NCBI GenBank assembly: GCA_964346535.1 | Contig: CAYFUN010000003.1 | Coordinates: 9,877-73,876, forward strand | Reading direction: 5' to 3' | DNA length: 64,000 bases | From: Neofamilia sp964346535 | GTDB taxonomy: Bacteria; Bacillota; Clostridia; Tissierellales; Peptoniphilaceae | In this document: positions 50,691 through 60,172 of the stretch, piece by piece | Layout of the letters: each line of letters starts with the position of its first letter | Numbering within the stretch: the first letter of the stretch is position 1 | Made by a program: the position numbers and the translations under genes | The notes under the pieces: model-generated | Databases searched by the model: none | Told to the model about the DNA's origin: nothing | Seen by the model: the letters and a program-made list of their open reading frames with translations, nothing else

Positions 50691-52208
50691 CTATTTATCT
50701 GTTCTTGCAATTATTTTTTCTGCAACCCTTAGGCCGTCAACTGCTGCTGACATAATGCCACCTGCATAGCCTGCCCCTTCTCCAGCTGGATAAAGATTTT
50801 TTATTGAGGCTTGGAAGTTTTCGTCTCTTAAAAGCCTGACTGGAGACGATGACCTAGTCTCTGGTCCCTTTAAAATCGTTTGAGGATAGTCAAAGCCAGA
50901 AATTCTCCTTCCAAAAACTGGCAGGGCTTCTAAAATACTTTGGCCAACAAAGTCTGGCAGACATTTTTCTAAAATCGATCCTTTAAAGTCCCCAATAGTT
51001 GTTTGAGAAATACTATAGCCTCCCATTAAATCAAAGGCCTTTCTTTCATAAGTTTCTTGAAGCTCACAACCAGCAAGGGGATGGGCTGATGGAAAGTCTT
51101 CCTTTTTCACATCAACTAAAATTCCTGCATTGGCAAACCTTTCATCTCTGGCGTGATAGGACATGCCATTAGTTAGAACTTGGCCTGGAGCAGATGACGA
51201 TAAAATCACTCGCCCACCTGGACACATGCAAAAACTATAAACACCCCTACCTGCCTTAGTCTTTGTCGAAAGTTTATATTCAGCTGGTCCTAAGATTTCA
51301 GCTAACTTTGGGTCTCCATACTGGGCCGCATTTATTAATTCTTGCTCGTGCTCAATTCTAAGACCCATGGAAAAATGTTTTTGTTCCATCTTAAGCTTTC
51401 TGTCGTAGAGCATTTTAAAAGTGTCCCTAGCTGAATGGCCAATTGCTAAAATTAAATGGTCTACTTCCATCTCTTCTCTCTGACCATTTTTCTCAACTAA
51501 GATAGACTTGATTTTATTTTCTTGGTCTAAATTTATATCCACAAGCTTGGTTGAAAATAAAACTTGGCCGCCAAGTCTTTTAATTTCCTCTCTAATATTT
51601 TTTACAACACCCTTTAAAAGGTCTGTGCCAATGTGAGGCTTGTGCTTGTAGAGAATTTCTTCTGGTGCTCCAAAGTTTACCAGCTCTCTAAGGACTTTTT
51701 GAATTCTCGGATCTGAAATTCCTGTTGTCAACTTGCCGTCAGAAAAAGTTCCTGCCCCTCCTTCGCCAAATTGAACATTGGATTCTGCTTTAAAATCCCC
51801 ACCTGCCCAAAAATTTTCAACGTCTATAGTCCTTTGGTCAACATCTGTGCCTCTTTCAATAATCGTTGGCTTGTAGCCCATTTGCCCAAGGAGGAGGCCA
51901 GCAAAAATTCCACTTGGCCCAAAGCCAACTACGACAATTCTCTCATCCTTAGGCAGATTTTCTTCAGGCCAGATATAAGTCCTGTCTGGTGCAGGATCAA
52001 GTTTTAAAGTTTTTTTACAAGTAAAATCAATTGTGTAGACAAATTTTATAGCAGATTTTTTTCTGGCGTCTATAGACTTTCTAACTAGTTGGTAGTCTAT
52101 TATGTCAGAAATATTTATCCTAGCCTTCTTGGCAATTTTTTCTTTTAATTTACTTTCACTTTCATTAAGGTCCAGTTTTATTTCGCTAATTCTATATTTT
52201 TTAGTCAT
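50691..52208 (-). CDS. Uncharacterised FAD-dependent dehydrogenase family protein
   Basis: The 505-residue protein has an N-terminal domain of about 85 residues and then an FAD-binding Rossmann fold with GFGPSG near 97-102 and GGAGTFSDGKLTTG near 158-171. The C-terminal part has a PAGEGAGYAGGI motif that also binds FAD. These proteins are conserved in Firmicutes, often annotated NAD(FAD)-utilising dehydrogenase or FAD-dependent protein; the reaction is unknown. Confidence 0.88.
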   Translation of the reverse strand: MTKKYRISEIKLDLNESESKLKEKIAKKARINISDIIDYQLVRKSIDARKKSAIKFVYTIDFTCKKTLKLDPAPDRTYIWPEENLPKDERIVVVGFGPSGIFAGLLLGQMGYKPTIIERGTDVDQRTIDVENFWAGGDFKAESNVQFGEGGAGTFSDGKLTTGISDPRIQKVLRELVNFGAPEEILYKHKPHIGTDLLKGVVKNIREEIKRLGGQVLFSTKLVDINLDQENKIKSILVEKNGQREEMEVDHLILAIGHSARDTFKMLYDRKLKMEQKHFSMGLRIEHEQELINAAQYGDPKLAEILGPAEYKLSTKTKAGRGVYSFCMCPGGRVILSSSAPGQVLTNGMSYHARDERFANAGILVDVKKEDFPSAHPLAGCELQETYERKAFDLMGGYSISQTTIGDFKGSILEKCLPDFVGQSILEALPVFGRRISGFDYPQTILKGPETRSSSPVRLLRDENFQASIKNLYPAGEGAGYAGGIMSAAVDGLRVAEKIIARTDK

Positions 52209-52293
52209 GACTCTTTCCTTTTTCTATTCTTAGTTTTATAATAACAGATTTTTTAATTTTCTACACTTGTCTTTTATTATTTGCAGATTTTTC

Positions 52294-52321
52294 TTCACAT
52301 ATTCGATAATATTGCTATAAT
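52294..52321 (+). promoter_or_regulatory. Promoter of the LtaS-like sulfatase gene
   Basis: TTCACA (52294-52299), 16-bp spacer, TATAAT (52316-52321). Confidence 0.55.
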
Positions 52322-52352
52322 ATAAGTAGATTAATTTTTAGGAAGTGATTTT

Positions 52353-54173
52353 TTGTTAGAACTTTTTAAAGGGCTAATAATTTTTTTAGGCAATTTTATT
52401 ATATACAAGTCTAGCTTAGACTCTCTAGGACATATTTTCCTAGCCAGTGTCTTGTCTAGTATTTTTGAGTACGCCCTGCTTACAACTGTTGAAAAATTTT
52501 CTAAGGGAAAGAAAGTCTTCCCTGTATTTTTCATTTTATTTTTTCTGATTTTTAAAGTTAGCCTTAGCCTTTATTACAACTATTTTGGAGACTTTCTAAT
52601 TTTCTCCAGATTTAAACAAGCTGAACTTTTAAATGGCGTTGGCGACTTTTTTAAGGCAGAACTTTTTAGGCCAGCTTTTATTTTCCTTTACATCCTAACA
52701 GGACTTTTAGTTTACTTGGTCCTTGCAGGGGAAAAATATTTTTCAAAAAAGACTTTTAAAGTTTTTTCACAGCCCTACTTGCTTTATTCTATCTTAGGAC
52801 TTTTTGCCCTAATGAGCTTTAGCACAGTTTTTGCCCAAGCCAATGAAATGTATTCTATGTCCCTAAAGTCTTTTAAAAAAGAAGAAAACATAGTTGATTT
52901 TTTAGACCAAACTGACGACTTGTCTAAGGTCCTCTTTAGAAACTACGGCCACAGAAATATTTATACTGGCCTTGGTGCTGGAAAAAATATTTTGCTTATC
53001 CAAGTTGAAAGCCTACAAAATATTTTCCTAGGCAAGACCTACAAGGGAAAAGAAATAACTCCATTTTTAAATTCCCTAACCAACCAAGCTGGGTCCATTT
53101 ATTTTTCCAACTACCATGAACTTTTAGGCTTTGGAAATACATCTGATGCAGAATATGTTTCCCTTCACTCGTCTTATCCAAATACAATTGATTCTTCTTA
53201 TAAGACCTACGAGGGAGCAAAGACCTTTGGTCTGCCTTTAATTGCTAAAGACAAGGGCTATCAAACCCTGTCCTTCCACGGAAATACTGGAACCTACTAC
53301 GACAGAACAAGGGTCCACAAAGAAATTGGTTTTGATAAGTCTTACTTTGGAGAAGACTTTGTTATAGACGAAGAAATTCTTCTTGGCCTGTCTGATAAAA
53401 GTTTCTTTGAACAAAGTTTACCAATATTAAAAGAAGCAGATAAAAATGGCCCCTACTTTGCCTTTATGATCACCTTAACTTCACACGTGCCTTTTGACAT
53501 GCCAGACGAATGGAGAATTTTCTCCTCCCAAGCTGGCAAGGACAAAGACTCAATTTTATATAAGTACATGGATGCCATCCACTACTTAGATAGGCAGTTG
53601 GAAATGTTTTTAAAAGACATGGAAGACCAAGGCCTACTTGACAATACACTTGTAGGTATTTATGGGGACCACTTTGCCCTAAAAATTTCTAACAAGGAAG
53701 ACAATGAAGCTATGACCAAATACTTGGGCAGGCCTTATTCTTTCCATGACATGCAAAATATTCCCCTAATTATAAAAGTTCCTGGTCTTGAAAAAAATAT
53801 AAAATGCGACCAGCTTGGCTCTCAAATTGACTTCCTTCCTAGCCTTTTAAATTTAATGGGCTGGAACGATGAAGTTGTACCAATGTTTGGCGTCGACCTG
53901 CTAGACAGAAGTCTTTCTTATGACAATATGGTCTTTCCTCAAACTCATTTGCTTAAGGGATCTTATTACAAGAACCAAGTGATTTTTGAAAAGTCAAGGA
54001 CTCCAGGTGACCCAGGCGGCTATGTCTACAAGGATGGAGAAAAAACCTACCAAGACCACTTAGATAAAAATTCCCTAGCTGGTATAAAATTAATTGACTA
54101 TTCTAACTACCTTTATGAGAATAATCTTTTAGCAGATGAAGTTAAAGAATTTAAAGAAAGCCACAAGAAATAA
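52353..54173 (+). CDS. LtaS-like membrane sulfatase-family phosphoglycerol transferase
   Basis: The 606-residue protein has about five N-terminal membrane helices (to about residue 160) and an extracellular sulfatase-type domain. Glu219 in QVESLQN and the nucleophile Thr263 in NTSDAEY match the active site of lipoteichoic acid synthase; the YGDHF metal motif follows near 430. It should polymerise or transfer glycerol phosphate from phosphatidylglycerol to a glycolipid or wall polymer. The start is TTG (52353), with AGGAAGTGA upstream. No anchor glycolipid gene is adjacent. Confidence 0.88.
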   Translation: MLELFKGLIIFLGNFIIYKSSLDSLGHIFLASVLSSIFEYALLTTVEKFSKGKKVFPVFFILFFLIFKVSLSLYYNYFGDFLIFSRFKQAELLNGVGDFFKAELFRPAFIFLYILTGLLVYLVLAGEKYFSKKTFKVFSQPYLLYSILGLFALMSFSTVFAQANEMYSMSLKSFKKEENIVDFLDQTDDLSKVLFRNYGHRNIYTGLGAGKNILLIQVESLQNIFLGKTYKGKEITPFLNSLTNQAGSIYFSNYHELLGFGNTSDAEYVSLHSSYPNTIDSSYKTYEGAKTFGLPLIAKDKGYQTLSFHGNTGTYYDRTRVHKEIGFDKSYFGEDFVIDEEILLGLSDKSFFEQSLPILKEADKNGPYFAFMITLTSHVPFDMPDEWRIFSSQAGKDKDSILYKYMDAIHYLDRQLEMFLKDMEDQGLLDNTLVGIYGDHFALKISNKEDNEAMTKYLGRPYSFHDMQNIPLIIKVPGLEKNIKCDQLGSQIDFLPSLLNLMGWNDEVVPMFGVDLLDRSLSYDNMVFPQTHLLKGSYYKNQVIFEKSRTPGDPGGYVYKDGEKTYQDHLDKNSLAGIKLIDYSNYLYENNLLADEVKEFKESHKK

Positions 54174-54190
54174 ATTTGATTTTTAAAAAA

Positions 54191-54211
54191 AGTCCTAGCT
54201 AGGGCTTTTTT
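54191..54211 (+). terminator. Terminator after the LtaS-like gene
   Basis: AGTCCTA (54191-54197) pairs with TAGGGCT (54200-54206), with a G-U pair and a very small loop, then T6. Confidence 0.7.
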
Positions 54212-54225
54212 ATTTTACAAAGTCT

Positions 54226-54254
54226 TTGCTATAATTATTTTTTTGTACTATAAT
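54226..54254 (+). promoter_or_regulatory. Promoter of the MATE transporter gene
   Basis: TTGCTA (54226-54231), 17-bp spacer, TATAAT (54249-54254), 35 nt before the start codon. Confidence 0.7.
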
Positions 54255-54288
54255 AATTTTTATGACAAAATTTTTAAAAGGAGGTAAA

Positions 54289-55671
54289 ATGAAAGACTTA
54301 GACAAAGATTTTATTACTCATGGCAAAATTTCCAGCGTCATTATGACCCTGTCCTTGCCTTTAATGTTTAACAACTTAGTTAGAACTTTATATAATCTTA
54401 CAGATGGACTCTTCGTAGCTAGACTTTCAGCTGAAGACTTTGCAGCTACGTCCTTTGTTTGGCCTTTAAATTCAATTTTTATTTCTATAGGCATAGGAAT
54501 TGGAATTGGGGCAACATCTTTAATCTCCCAACAACTTGGAGCAAAAAATTATAAAAAGGCTGACCTTTATGCAGACAATACAATTTTAATGATTTTTATC
54601 CTGGGAATTTTAACCTCTTTTTTAGGTTATTTAACTACCCCAACTTTTTTATATTGGATGGGCGCCAGAGATAGTTTTTTAATAAAGGCTCAAACCTACC
54701 TACAAATTTCTTTTTTCGGTTTGTTTTTTGACTTTATGTTTTTTGCCTACCAGGCTATTTTAAATGCAGAGGGAATGACCAAGGACATAACTAGAATGAG
54801 TGTCCTTTCGTCTCTAGTAAATGTAATCTTGGATCCTATTTTTATTTTTGAAAGGATTCCCCTTGTTAACTTACCTGGTCTCAACTTGGGAATTGCTGGA
54901 GCAGCTTGGGCGACAATTGCATCAAAGTTTGTCCTTATGCTTATGGCCATGAGAACAGTTAATGCCAGGTCCAGTATAAAAATTTCCTATAAAAATAATC
55001 ACAAGGACCTTGAAGTGATGAAAGAAATTGGAAGAATTGCCTTCCCAACTGCAGTTGGCTATTCAGGATCTTCCTTTGGCTTTACAGTTATGCACGGCTT
55101 TATCCAATCTTTTGGAACCAATACCATGGCAGCCTTTGCAATTGGAAATAGGGTTACTGACCTAGTTACCCAACCACAAATGGCAATTGGAACTGCCCTT
55201 ACTTCAATTATTGGCCAAAACATTGGAGCTGGAAATAAAGAAAGAGTTAAAGAAGTTTTTAAAAAATCCATGCTAATAGTTTTAACTATTTCTTTGGTCT
55301 CTTCTCTAATTGTTTTAGCCTTTCAAAGTCAGCTCTTGAAATTATTTATTAAAGATGGATCTGACCCAGAAATTTGGAGACAGGCTTCTGAATATATAGT
55401 CTTCTCAGCCTTTATAATATTTTTCATGGGCTTTTATTCAGGCTTTACTGGTTACTTCCAAGGAATTGGCCAAACTAAATATTCTATGTTTATGTCCATA
55501 GGCAGACTTTGGTTTATTCGTCTTCCACTTATTTGGTCTTTAAATACTTTTACAAACCTAGGCCCAAGGGGAATTTGGATTTCCATGTTAGTTTCAAACG
55601 TTTTAACCTGCCTTTATGCCTTTATAGTCTTTAAAAAAATAGATTTGAATAAATTAGCTGCCAAGGCTTAA
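54289..55671 (+). CDS. MATE-family efflux transporter
   Basis: The start at ATG 54289 is set by AAGGAGG 5 nt upstream; an earlier in-frame ATG has none. The 460-residue protein has twelve membrane helices in two repeats, each with the MATE pattern (LPLMFNNLVRTLYNLTDG near 21-38). It exports cationic or other compounds, probably with Na+ or H+. Substrate and regulation are unknown. Confidence 0.92.
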   Translation: MKDLDKDFITHGKISSVIMTLSLPLMFNNLVRTLYNLTDGLFVARLSAEDFAATSFVWPLNSIFISIGIGIGIGATSLISQQLGAKNYKKADLYADNTILMIFILGILTSFLGYLTTPTFLYWMGARDSFLIKAQTYLQISFFGLFFDFMFFAYQAILNAEGMTKDITRMSVLSSLVNVILDPIFIFERIPLVNLPGLNLGIAGAAWATIASKFVLMLMAMRTVNARSSIKISYKNNHKDLEVMKEIGRIAFPTAVGYSGSSFGFTVMHGFIQSFGTNTMAAFAIGNRVTDLVTQPQMAIGTALTSIIGQNIGAGNKERVKEVFKKSMLIVLTISLVSSLIVLAFQSQLLKLFIKDGSDPEIWRQASEYIVFSAFIIFFMGFYSGFTGYFQGIGQTKYSMFMSIGRLWFIRLPLIWSLNTFTNLGPRGIWISMLVSNVLTCLYAFIVFKKIDLNKLAAKA

Positions 55672-55745
55672 AATATTTTACTTTAGCCTTTTACTTTTTA
55701 CCTTAATTGGTTATACTAACTATAGATTAGAAAGGTAAAAACTTA

Positions 55746-56549
55746 ATGAAGAAAAAATTAATTAATATAGTTGCCAACACAAATTTTGAAACGAGAAAAG
55801 TCAGGCAAGATTTAGAAGACAAATTAATAGCAAGAGACTATAAAATTTCCAAGGTCTTTGACCACGATGCAGAACTTACAATTTCCATTGGAGGCGACGG
55901 AGCCTTTTTAAAAGCCATTCACAACAACCGCTTTCCAAGAATGCCAATAGTTGGAATTAATACAGGCACCCTTGGCTTCTTCCAAGAAATTTCCCCAGAT
56001 GAAATTGATGAGTTTCTAGACCTTTATGAAAGAAGAGACTATTACGAAGAACAATCTTATATGCTAAGGGCAGATGTCTATACGAAAAATAGAAAGTTTA
56101 CCCTGCACGCCATTAACGAAGTAATTTTAAAGGGCAAGGACTCAAAGATAATTCAAATGGCTGTTGAAATTGACGAGAATCATTTACAAAACTTTGCTGG
56201 AGATGGGATTATGGTTTCAACTCCAGTTGGATCAACTGCCTATAACTTTTCCCTAGGCGGCGCAATTGTCTATTCAACTTTAGAATCTTTACAAATGACA
56301 CCAATAGCCCCACTTAACTCTAGGGCCTACAGATCCTTAAAGTCTCCAATAATAGTTCCAGGGCAAACAAAAATTTCCCTGCAACCGACTGCCAGATATA
56401 GAAATAGCAGCCTCTTTGTAGTAGACGGCAGCGAAAAAGAATTTTGGGACCTTTTGCGAGTTGACATCACCATGTCTAACAAGTACATTAGACGTCTGGT
56501 CTTTAAAAAAGATTTTTATTGGCACAACTTAAGAGATAAATTCCTATAA
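55746..56549 (+). CDS. nadK: NAD kinase
   Basis: The 267-residue protein has the ATP/polyphosphate-NAD kinase motif GGDG at 49-52, the NTGTLGFF segment at 75-82, and a GDGIMVSTPVGSTAY block near 155-169. It makes NADP from NAD. Some NAD kinases can use polyphosphate; with ppk broken, ATP is the more likely donor here. It follows the MATE gene by 74 nt and ends at a terminator. Confidence 0.95.
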   Translation: MKKKLINIVANTNFETRKVRQDLEDKLIARDYKISKVFDHDAELTISIGGDGAFLKAIHNNRFPRMPIVGINTGTLGFFQEISPDEIDEFLDLYERRDYYEEQSYMLRADVYTKNRKFTLHAINEVILKGKDSKIIQMAVEIDENHLQNFAGDGIMVSTPVGSTAYNFSLGGAIVYSTLESLQMTPIAPLNSRAYRSLKSPIIVPGQTKISLQPTARYRNSSLFVVDGSEKEFWDLLRVDITMSNKYIRRLVFKKDFYWHNLRDKFL

Positions 56550-56551
56550 GA

Positions 56552-56595
56552 AAAACCTATCGCAGCAAGATGATTCTTGCCTAGATAGGTTTTAT
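56552..56595 (+). terminator. Terminator after nadK
   Basis: AAAACCTATC (56552-56561) pairs with GATAGGTTTT (56584-56593), with an inner GCAAGA stem, followed by ATTTTT. Confidence 0.75.
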
Positions 56596-56612
56596 TTTTA
56601 TTTAAGATGTAT

Positions 56613-56641
56613 TTGACTTTTACCTTTAAAGTTTTCATAAT
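56613..56641 (+). promoter_or_regulatory. Promoter of the AbrB-like gene
   Basis: TTGACT (56613-56618), 17-bp spacer, CATAAT (56636-56641), 40 nt before the start codon. Confidence 0.7.
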
Positions 56642-56681
56642 TAAGTTAGAAAGTTTGAATTTCTAACAAGGAGGTTTTATT

Positions 56682-56939
56682 ATGTTAGTTGAATTAAAAT
56701 CAAAATCTCAAGTGACTATTCCAAAAGAAATAGTAACTTCTATGAACTTAAAACAAGGCAGCCAATTTGAAATAAGTGAAGACCAGGGAAAAATTATCCT
56801 TGTTCCTGTTGCTCTTTATCCTGACCATCTTATTAAAAGTCTGAAAGCTGAAGTTAAAGAAATTAAAGAAAAAGTAAAAAATGTAGACCAACCAGTTTTT
56901 GATTCAATTGATTCTCTTTTTGAAGAGTTAGACAAGTAA
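56682..56939 (+). CDS. AbrB/SpoVT-AbrB-fold DNA-binding protein, orphan
   Basis: The 85-residue protein has an N-terminal swapped-hairpin AbrB/MazE domain (about 1-42, with the SQVTIPKEI signature) and a charged C-terminal helix. Such proteins are often antitoxins, but no toxin gene is adjacent; the tail could be a toxin-binding segment or an oligomerisation helix. GGAGG precedes ATG. It has its own promoter and a terminator and may be a free-standing regulator. Confidence 0.85.
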   Translation: MLVELKSKSQVTIPKEIVTSMNLKQGSQFEISEDQGKIILVPVALYPDHLIKSLKAEVKEIKEKVKNVDQPVFDSIDSLFEELDK

Positions 56940-56972
56940 AATCTCCCCTGCTAAAAAAACAGAGGAGATTTT
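56939..56972. terminator. Terminator between the AbrB-like gene and the PBP gene
   Basis: AAATCTCC (56939-56946) pairs with GGAGATTT (56964-56971), with a CTG/CAG inner pair, followed by T-rich sequence on the right. It begins at the AbrB stop codon and lies 6 nt after the PBP stop on the other strand. Confidence 0.8.
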
Positions 56973-56977
56973 TATTT

Positions 56978-58375
56978 TTATATATTATTTAAAATTGAAA
57001 TCATTAGGTCTCTGGCTATTGGGGCTGCAACTTTGCCTCCTGAGCCTCCTTGTTCAACTATAACTGCGATTGCAACTTGAGGATTTTCTGCAGGGGCGAA
57101 ACCTATATACCAGGCGTGGGTATTTTCAGTTTCGTTTTCAGCTGTTCCAGTTTTTGATGCAACTTGAACGCTTTTTATGGCTGCATTTCTTCCAGTTCCC
57201 TCGTTGGTTGTCTTCACCATTAGCTCTTTAATTTCCCTGGCTACTTCTGGGTCCATGGCCCTAGAAAGTTCTTTCTTTTCTAGCTCTTTAACTAAGTCGC
57301 CGTCAGAATTTCTAATTTCCTTTACAATATGAGGTTCCATTATTAGACCGTCGTTGGCAACAGCTGCTGCAGTTAAGGCCATTTCCATTGGTGTTGCTAA
57401 AACTCTGCCTTGGCCAATAGCTGATGCAGAAACTTGGTTGGTAGTTGTTTGTGAATTGTAGTTTAGTGTAGACTTAGAAACCTTTAGTTCAAAGGGAATG
57501 TCTTTTTCAAACATAAACTTACCAGCAACACTGGCAAACTTAGTCATACCTACATCTTGGATCTTCTTTACAAAGTAGGTATTTAAAGATGAAGTGAAGG
57601 CCTTATCTAAACCTATTTTTCCGTATTTATTTTCTGTTGCGTCCTTGTATTCATAGCCGTCAATTATCTGGCTGCCTGTGTGGTCGTAAGCAAGGTCAAT
57701 ACCCTGGTCTAAAATTGCTGCAGTTGAAATGACCTTCATTACAGATCCTGGTGGATAAAGGCCGTTAATGGCCCTGTTAAATAAAACTGAGTCAGGGTTT
57801 TGGCTAATTTCTTCCCAGTTTTCTTGGACCTTAGTTACATCAAAGGTCGGTTTTGAAACTAGACAATAAATTTCTCCAGTTGTTGGATTTAAGGCCACAA
57901 CTGCCCCCTTGTTTTCTCCAAGAAGGTCAGAGGCCTTTTTTTGAATCTTTGAATCAATGGTCAGCTTGATTGAATTGCCAACTGATTCTTTTTCAAAATA
58001 TTTTTTAACAGCTTCAACTATGCCAGTATTATTTTGGTTGGTCAGATAAGTATCCATAGACAGCTCAAGGCCAGATTTTCCAAGATTTGGATAAGTGTAG
58101 CCAATGACATGAGAATAAAGTTCTGGATATAAATAATCTCTCTTTATTCCATCTTCTGTCTTTGTATTTTGAACCAAGGCTAAATTGTTTCTGTCGTAAA
58201 ATTCTCCGCGAATGACATTTTCAGCTTCAAGTCTGTTTCTCTTATTTTGGGCTGAGGTCCTATAGGACTCGCCTTGGAAGACCATAAAATAAGAAATATA
58301 AACTGTTAGGCCAATTAATAAAATTACAATGCCACTTAGGAGAATTAAAATTCTTCGTCTTTCTCTATCACTCAT
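56978..58375 (-). CDS. Class B penicillin-binding protein (transpeptidase, PbpA type)
   Basis: The 465-residue protein has an N-terminal membrane anchor (about 9-33), and all three penicillin-binding motifs: SxxK at Ser211-Lys214, SLN at 263-265, and KTG at 408-410. It is short, without a long N-terminal dimerisation region, as in PbpA-type enzymes. It crosslinks peptidoglycan, working with the FtsW/RodA-like glycosyltransferase encoded just upstream (8-nt overlap). Confidence 0.94.
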   Translation of the reverse strand: MSDRERRRILILLSGIVILLIGLTVYISYFMVFQGESYRTSAQNKRNRLEAENVIRGEFYDRNNLALVQNTKTEDGIKRDYLYPELYSHVIGYTYPNLGKSGLELSMDTYLTNQNNTGIVEAVKKYFEKESVGNSIKLTIDSKIQKKASDLLGENKGAVVALNPTTGEIYCLVSKPTFDVTKVQENWEEISQNPDSVLFNRAINGLYPPGSVMKVISTAAILDQGIDLAYDHTGSQIIDGYEYKDATENKYGKIGLDKAFTSSLNTYFVKKIQDVGMTKFASVAGKFMFEKDIPFELKVSKSTLNYNSQTTTNQVSASAIGQGRVLATPMEMALTAAAVANDGLIMEPHIVKEIRNSDGDLVKELEKKELSRAMDPEVAREIKELMVKTTNEGTGRNAAIKSVQVASKTGTAENETENTHAWYIGFAPAENPQVAIAVIVEQGGSGGKVAAPIARDLMISILNNI

Positions 58376-59630
58376 AGGCTGGCTCCGATTCTATAGGTTT
58401 GTGCTTTAGTTCTTCTGAACAAACCTGCAAAATTCCCAGGGCTATAAAGGATGTAAACATAGATGTACCTCCATAGGAAATAAATGGCGTCGTAATTCCT
58501 GTCATAGGAATAAATTTAGTAACTCCACCTATGGCCAAAAATGTTTGGATGCCAAAGGATATGGCTATGCCAATGGCTAAAATCCTGTAGAAGGGGTGCC
58601 TTTGAACAAGGGCAACCTTAAAGGCCCTGTAAACTAAAATTAAAAACATCATAATAACTCCAATGCCAGTTAAAACTCCTAGCTCTTCACAAATTGCTGC
58701 AAAGATAAAGTCTGAAGATACAACTGGAATAAGTTTTGGATAACCAAGTCCTAGGCCAACTCCAGTAAAACCTCCAGATGAAATTGCAAAAAGGGATTGG
58801 AGAATTTGGCCCCCTGCTTCAGACCAAGGGTCTAGCCAAATATTAAATCTCTTTCTAACATGGGCAAATTTAAAATATCCCAAACTCACTGCTAAAACTG
58901 TAAGAACTATAGAAAAGAAAATTAGTCCCCTTTTGTCCTCGTAAATAAATTGGATGCCCATAAAGATAGCCAAAAACATTACTGCAGTTCCTAAGTCTCT
59001 TTGTAAAAATAAAAATCCAATAAAGAGATAAACTATGCCCATCATAATAACAGATGAGTATTTTACATTTTCATAGTACTTCTTGTTGTAATAAAATGAG
59101 GCAATAATAAAAATAAGGGCCAGCTTTATAAACTCAGCAGGCTGGAAGGAAAATCCACTGCCTGGACTTCCATCGCCGCCAATGATAATCCAGTTTTTCG
59201 ATCCATTGTAGACCTTACCAAAGACCATAGTAGCTAGGAAAAGTCCCAAGGACAAAAGTATAAGCGGCGTCATTAGCTTGTCCCAAATATCTACATACTT
59301 AATTAAAAAATAGGTAGCAAAAAATCCCCCTATAGAAATAAGGGCCCAGACTAAATGTTTGATGCCGAGACTTTGGTCTATGGAGAAGTTCATAATGGCT
59401 CCAATAGACACTAGCATGGACACAAGCATAAATATATAGCTGTCACCTGAAGTTACTTTTTCTAAGAGAATATTTGAAACATAAAGTAGGGCTATTAAGG
59501 CTGAGGCATATAAACCCATTGCCCTGGAAGTCTCTTCGTCCTTGTAGAACATTAAAAGACCAATAGCCAATATATCAAATAACAAAAGTAAATTTCTAGG
59601 TTTCCTAAGTTTAGTAATTCTCGTTAGCAT
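58368..59630 (-). CDS. FtsW/RodA/SpoVE-family peptidoglycan glycosyltransferase
   Basis: The 420-residue protein has about ten membrane helices and the SEDS signatures, including the QPAEFIKLALI segment near 163-173, the RDLGTA segment near 210, and the conserved GGTSM near 395 close to the end. It polymerises lipid II. It is paired with the PBP gene and the FHA gene in one operon, a conserved Actinobacteria and Firmicutes arrangement. Confidence 0.94.
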   Translation of the reverse strand: MLTRITKLRKPRNLLLLFDILAIGLLMFYKDEETSRAMGLYASALIALLYVSNILLEKVTSGDSYIFMLVSMLVSIGAIMNFSIDQSLGIKHLVWALISIGGFFATYFLIKYVDIWDKLMTPLILLSLGLFLATMVFGKVYNGSKNWIIIGGDGSPGSGFSFQPAEFIKLALIFIIASFYYNKKYYENVKYSSVIMMGIVYLFIGFLFLQRDLGTAVMFLAIFMGIQFIYEDKRGLIFFSIVLTVLAVSLGYFKFAHVRKRFNIWLDPWSEAGGQILQSLFAISSGGFTGVGLGLGYPKLIPVVSSDFIFAAICEELGVLTGIGVIMMFLILVYRAFKVALVQRHPFYRILAIGIAISFGIQTFLAIGGVTKFIPMTGITTPFISYGGTSMFTSFIALGILQVCSEELKHKPIESEPAYE

Positions 59631-59637
59631 AATTATC

Positions 59638-60072
59638 CTATCTATTTACAAACATAAATTGAACTTTTCCAACAGAAATTAAATCTCCGTCAACAATTTC
59701 CACAACATTGTTTTCAATGTCATTGCCATTTAAAAAAGTTCCATTTGCAGATCCTAAATCTTCTAAATAATAATAGCCATCTGCTAAAAATATTTTCATG
59801 TGACTTTTAGAAACAACCCTGTCTTTAATAAAGACGTCATTTCTAGAACCTCTACCAACTGTTATCTCGCCAACAATTGGATAGTACTCTTGCATTTTAA
59901 AATCAAGTTGGTCCAGCCTGTTAATGACCTTTAAATAAGCCACATCAGTTTTTGGCGTCATTGAAACTGACGACCTTATGTCTAGATAAATTAGTCTAAT
60001 AATATTTAAAATAAATAAGTATATGATTACAATGAATACATACCTAAGTACTAATGATAAAATCTCAAACAT
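59638..60072 (-). CDS. Membrane-anchored FHA-domain protein
   Basis: The start at ATG 60072-60070 is set by GGAGG; an earlier ATG overlaps it. The 144-residue protein has one membrane helix (about 8-30) and a C-terminal FHA domain with GRGS at 73-76, SKSH at 88-91 and NGT at 110-112, all phosphothreonine-binding residues. It probably links a Ser/Thr kinase to the cell-wall synthesis operon that follows (FtsW/RodA-like and PBP). No kinase is in the window. Confidence 0.88.
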   Translation of the reverse strand: MFEILSLVLRYVFIVIIYLFILNIIRLIYLDIRSSVSMTPKTDVAYLKVINRLDQLDFKMQEYYPIVGEITVGRGSRNDVFIKDRVVSKSHMKIFLADGYYYLEDLGSANGTFLNGNDIENNVVEIVDGDLISVGKVQFMFVNR

Positions 60073-60172
60073 ATCTGCCTCCATTATAGGTCTATTTTAT
60101 CATATTTGCCCATTAAAATAAATATTTGTATATATTCTTCCCTTTATGATAAACTAACTTTGTGAGGTAGAT

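Noticed and set aside
56682..56939. Toxin-antitoxin pair at the AbrB-like gene
   Set aside because: No toxin gene lies on either side; the neighbours are nadK and a PBP gene.
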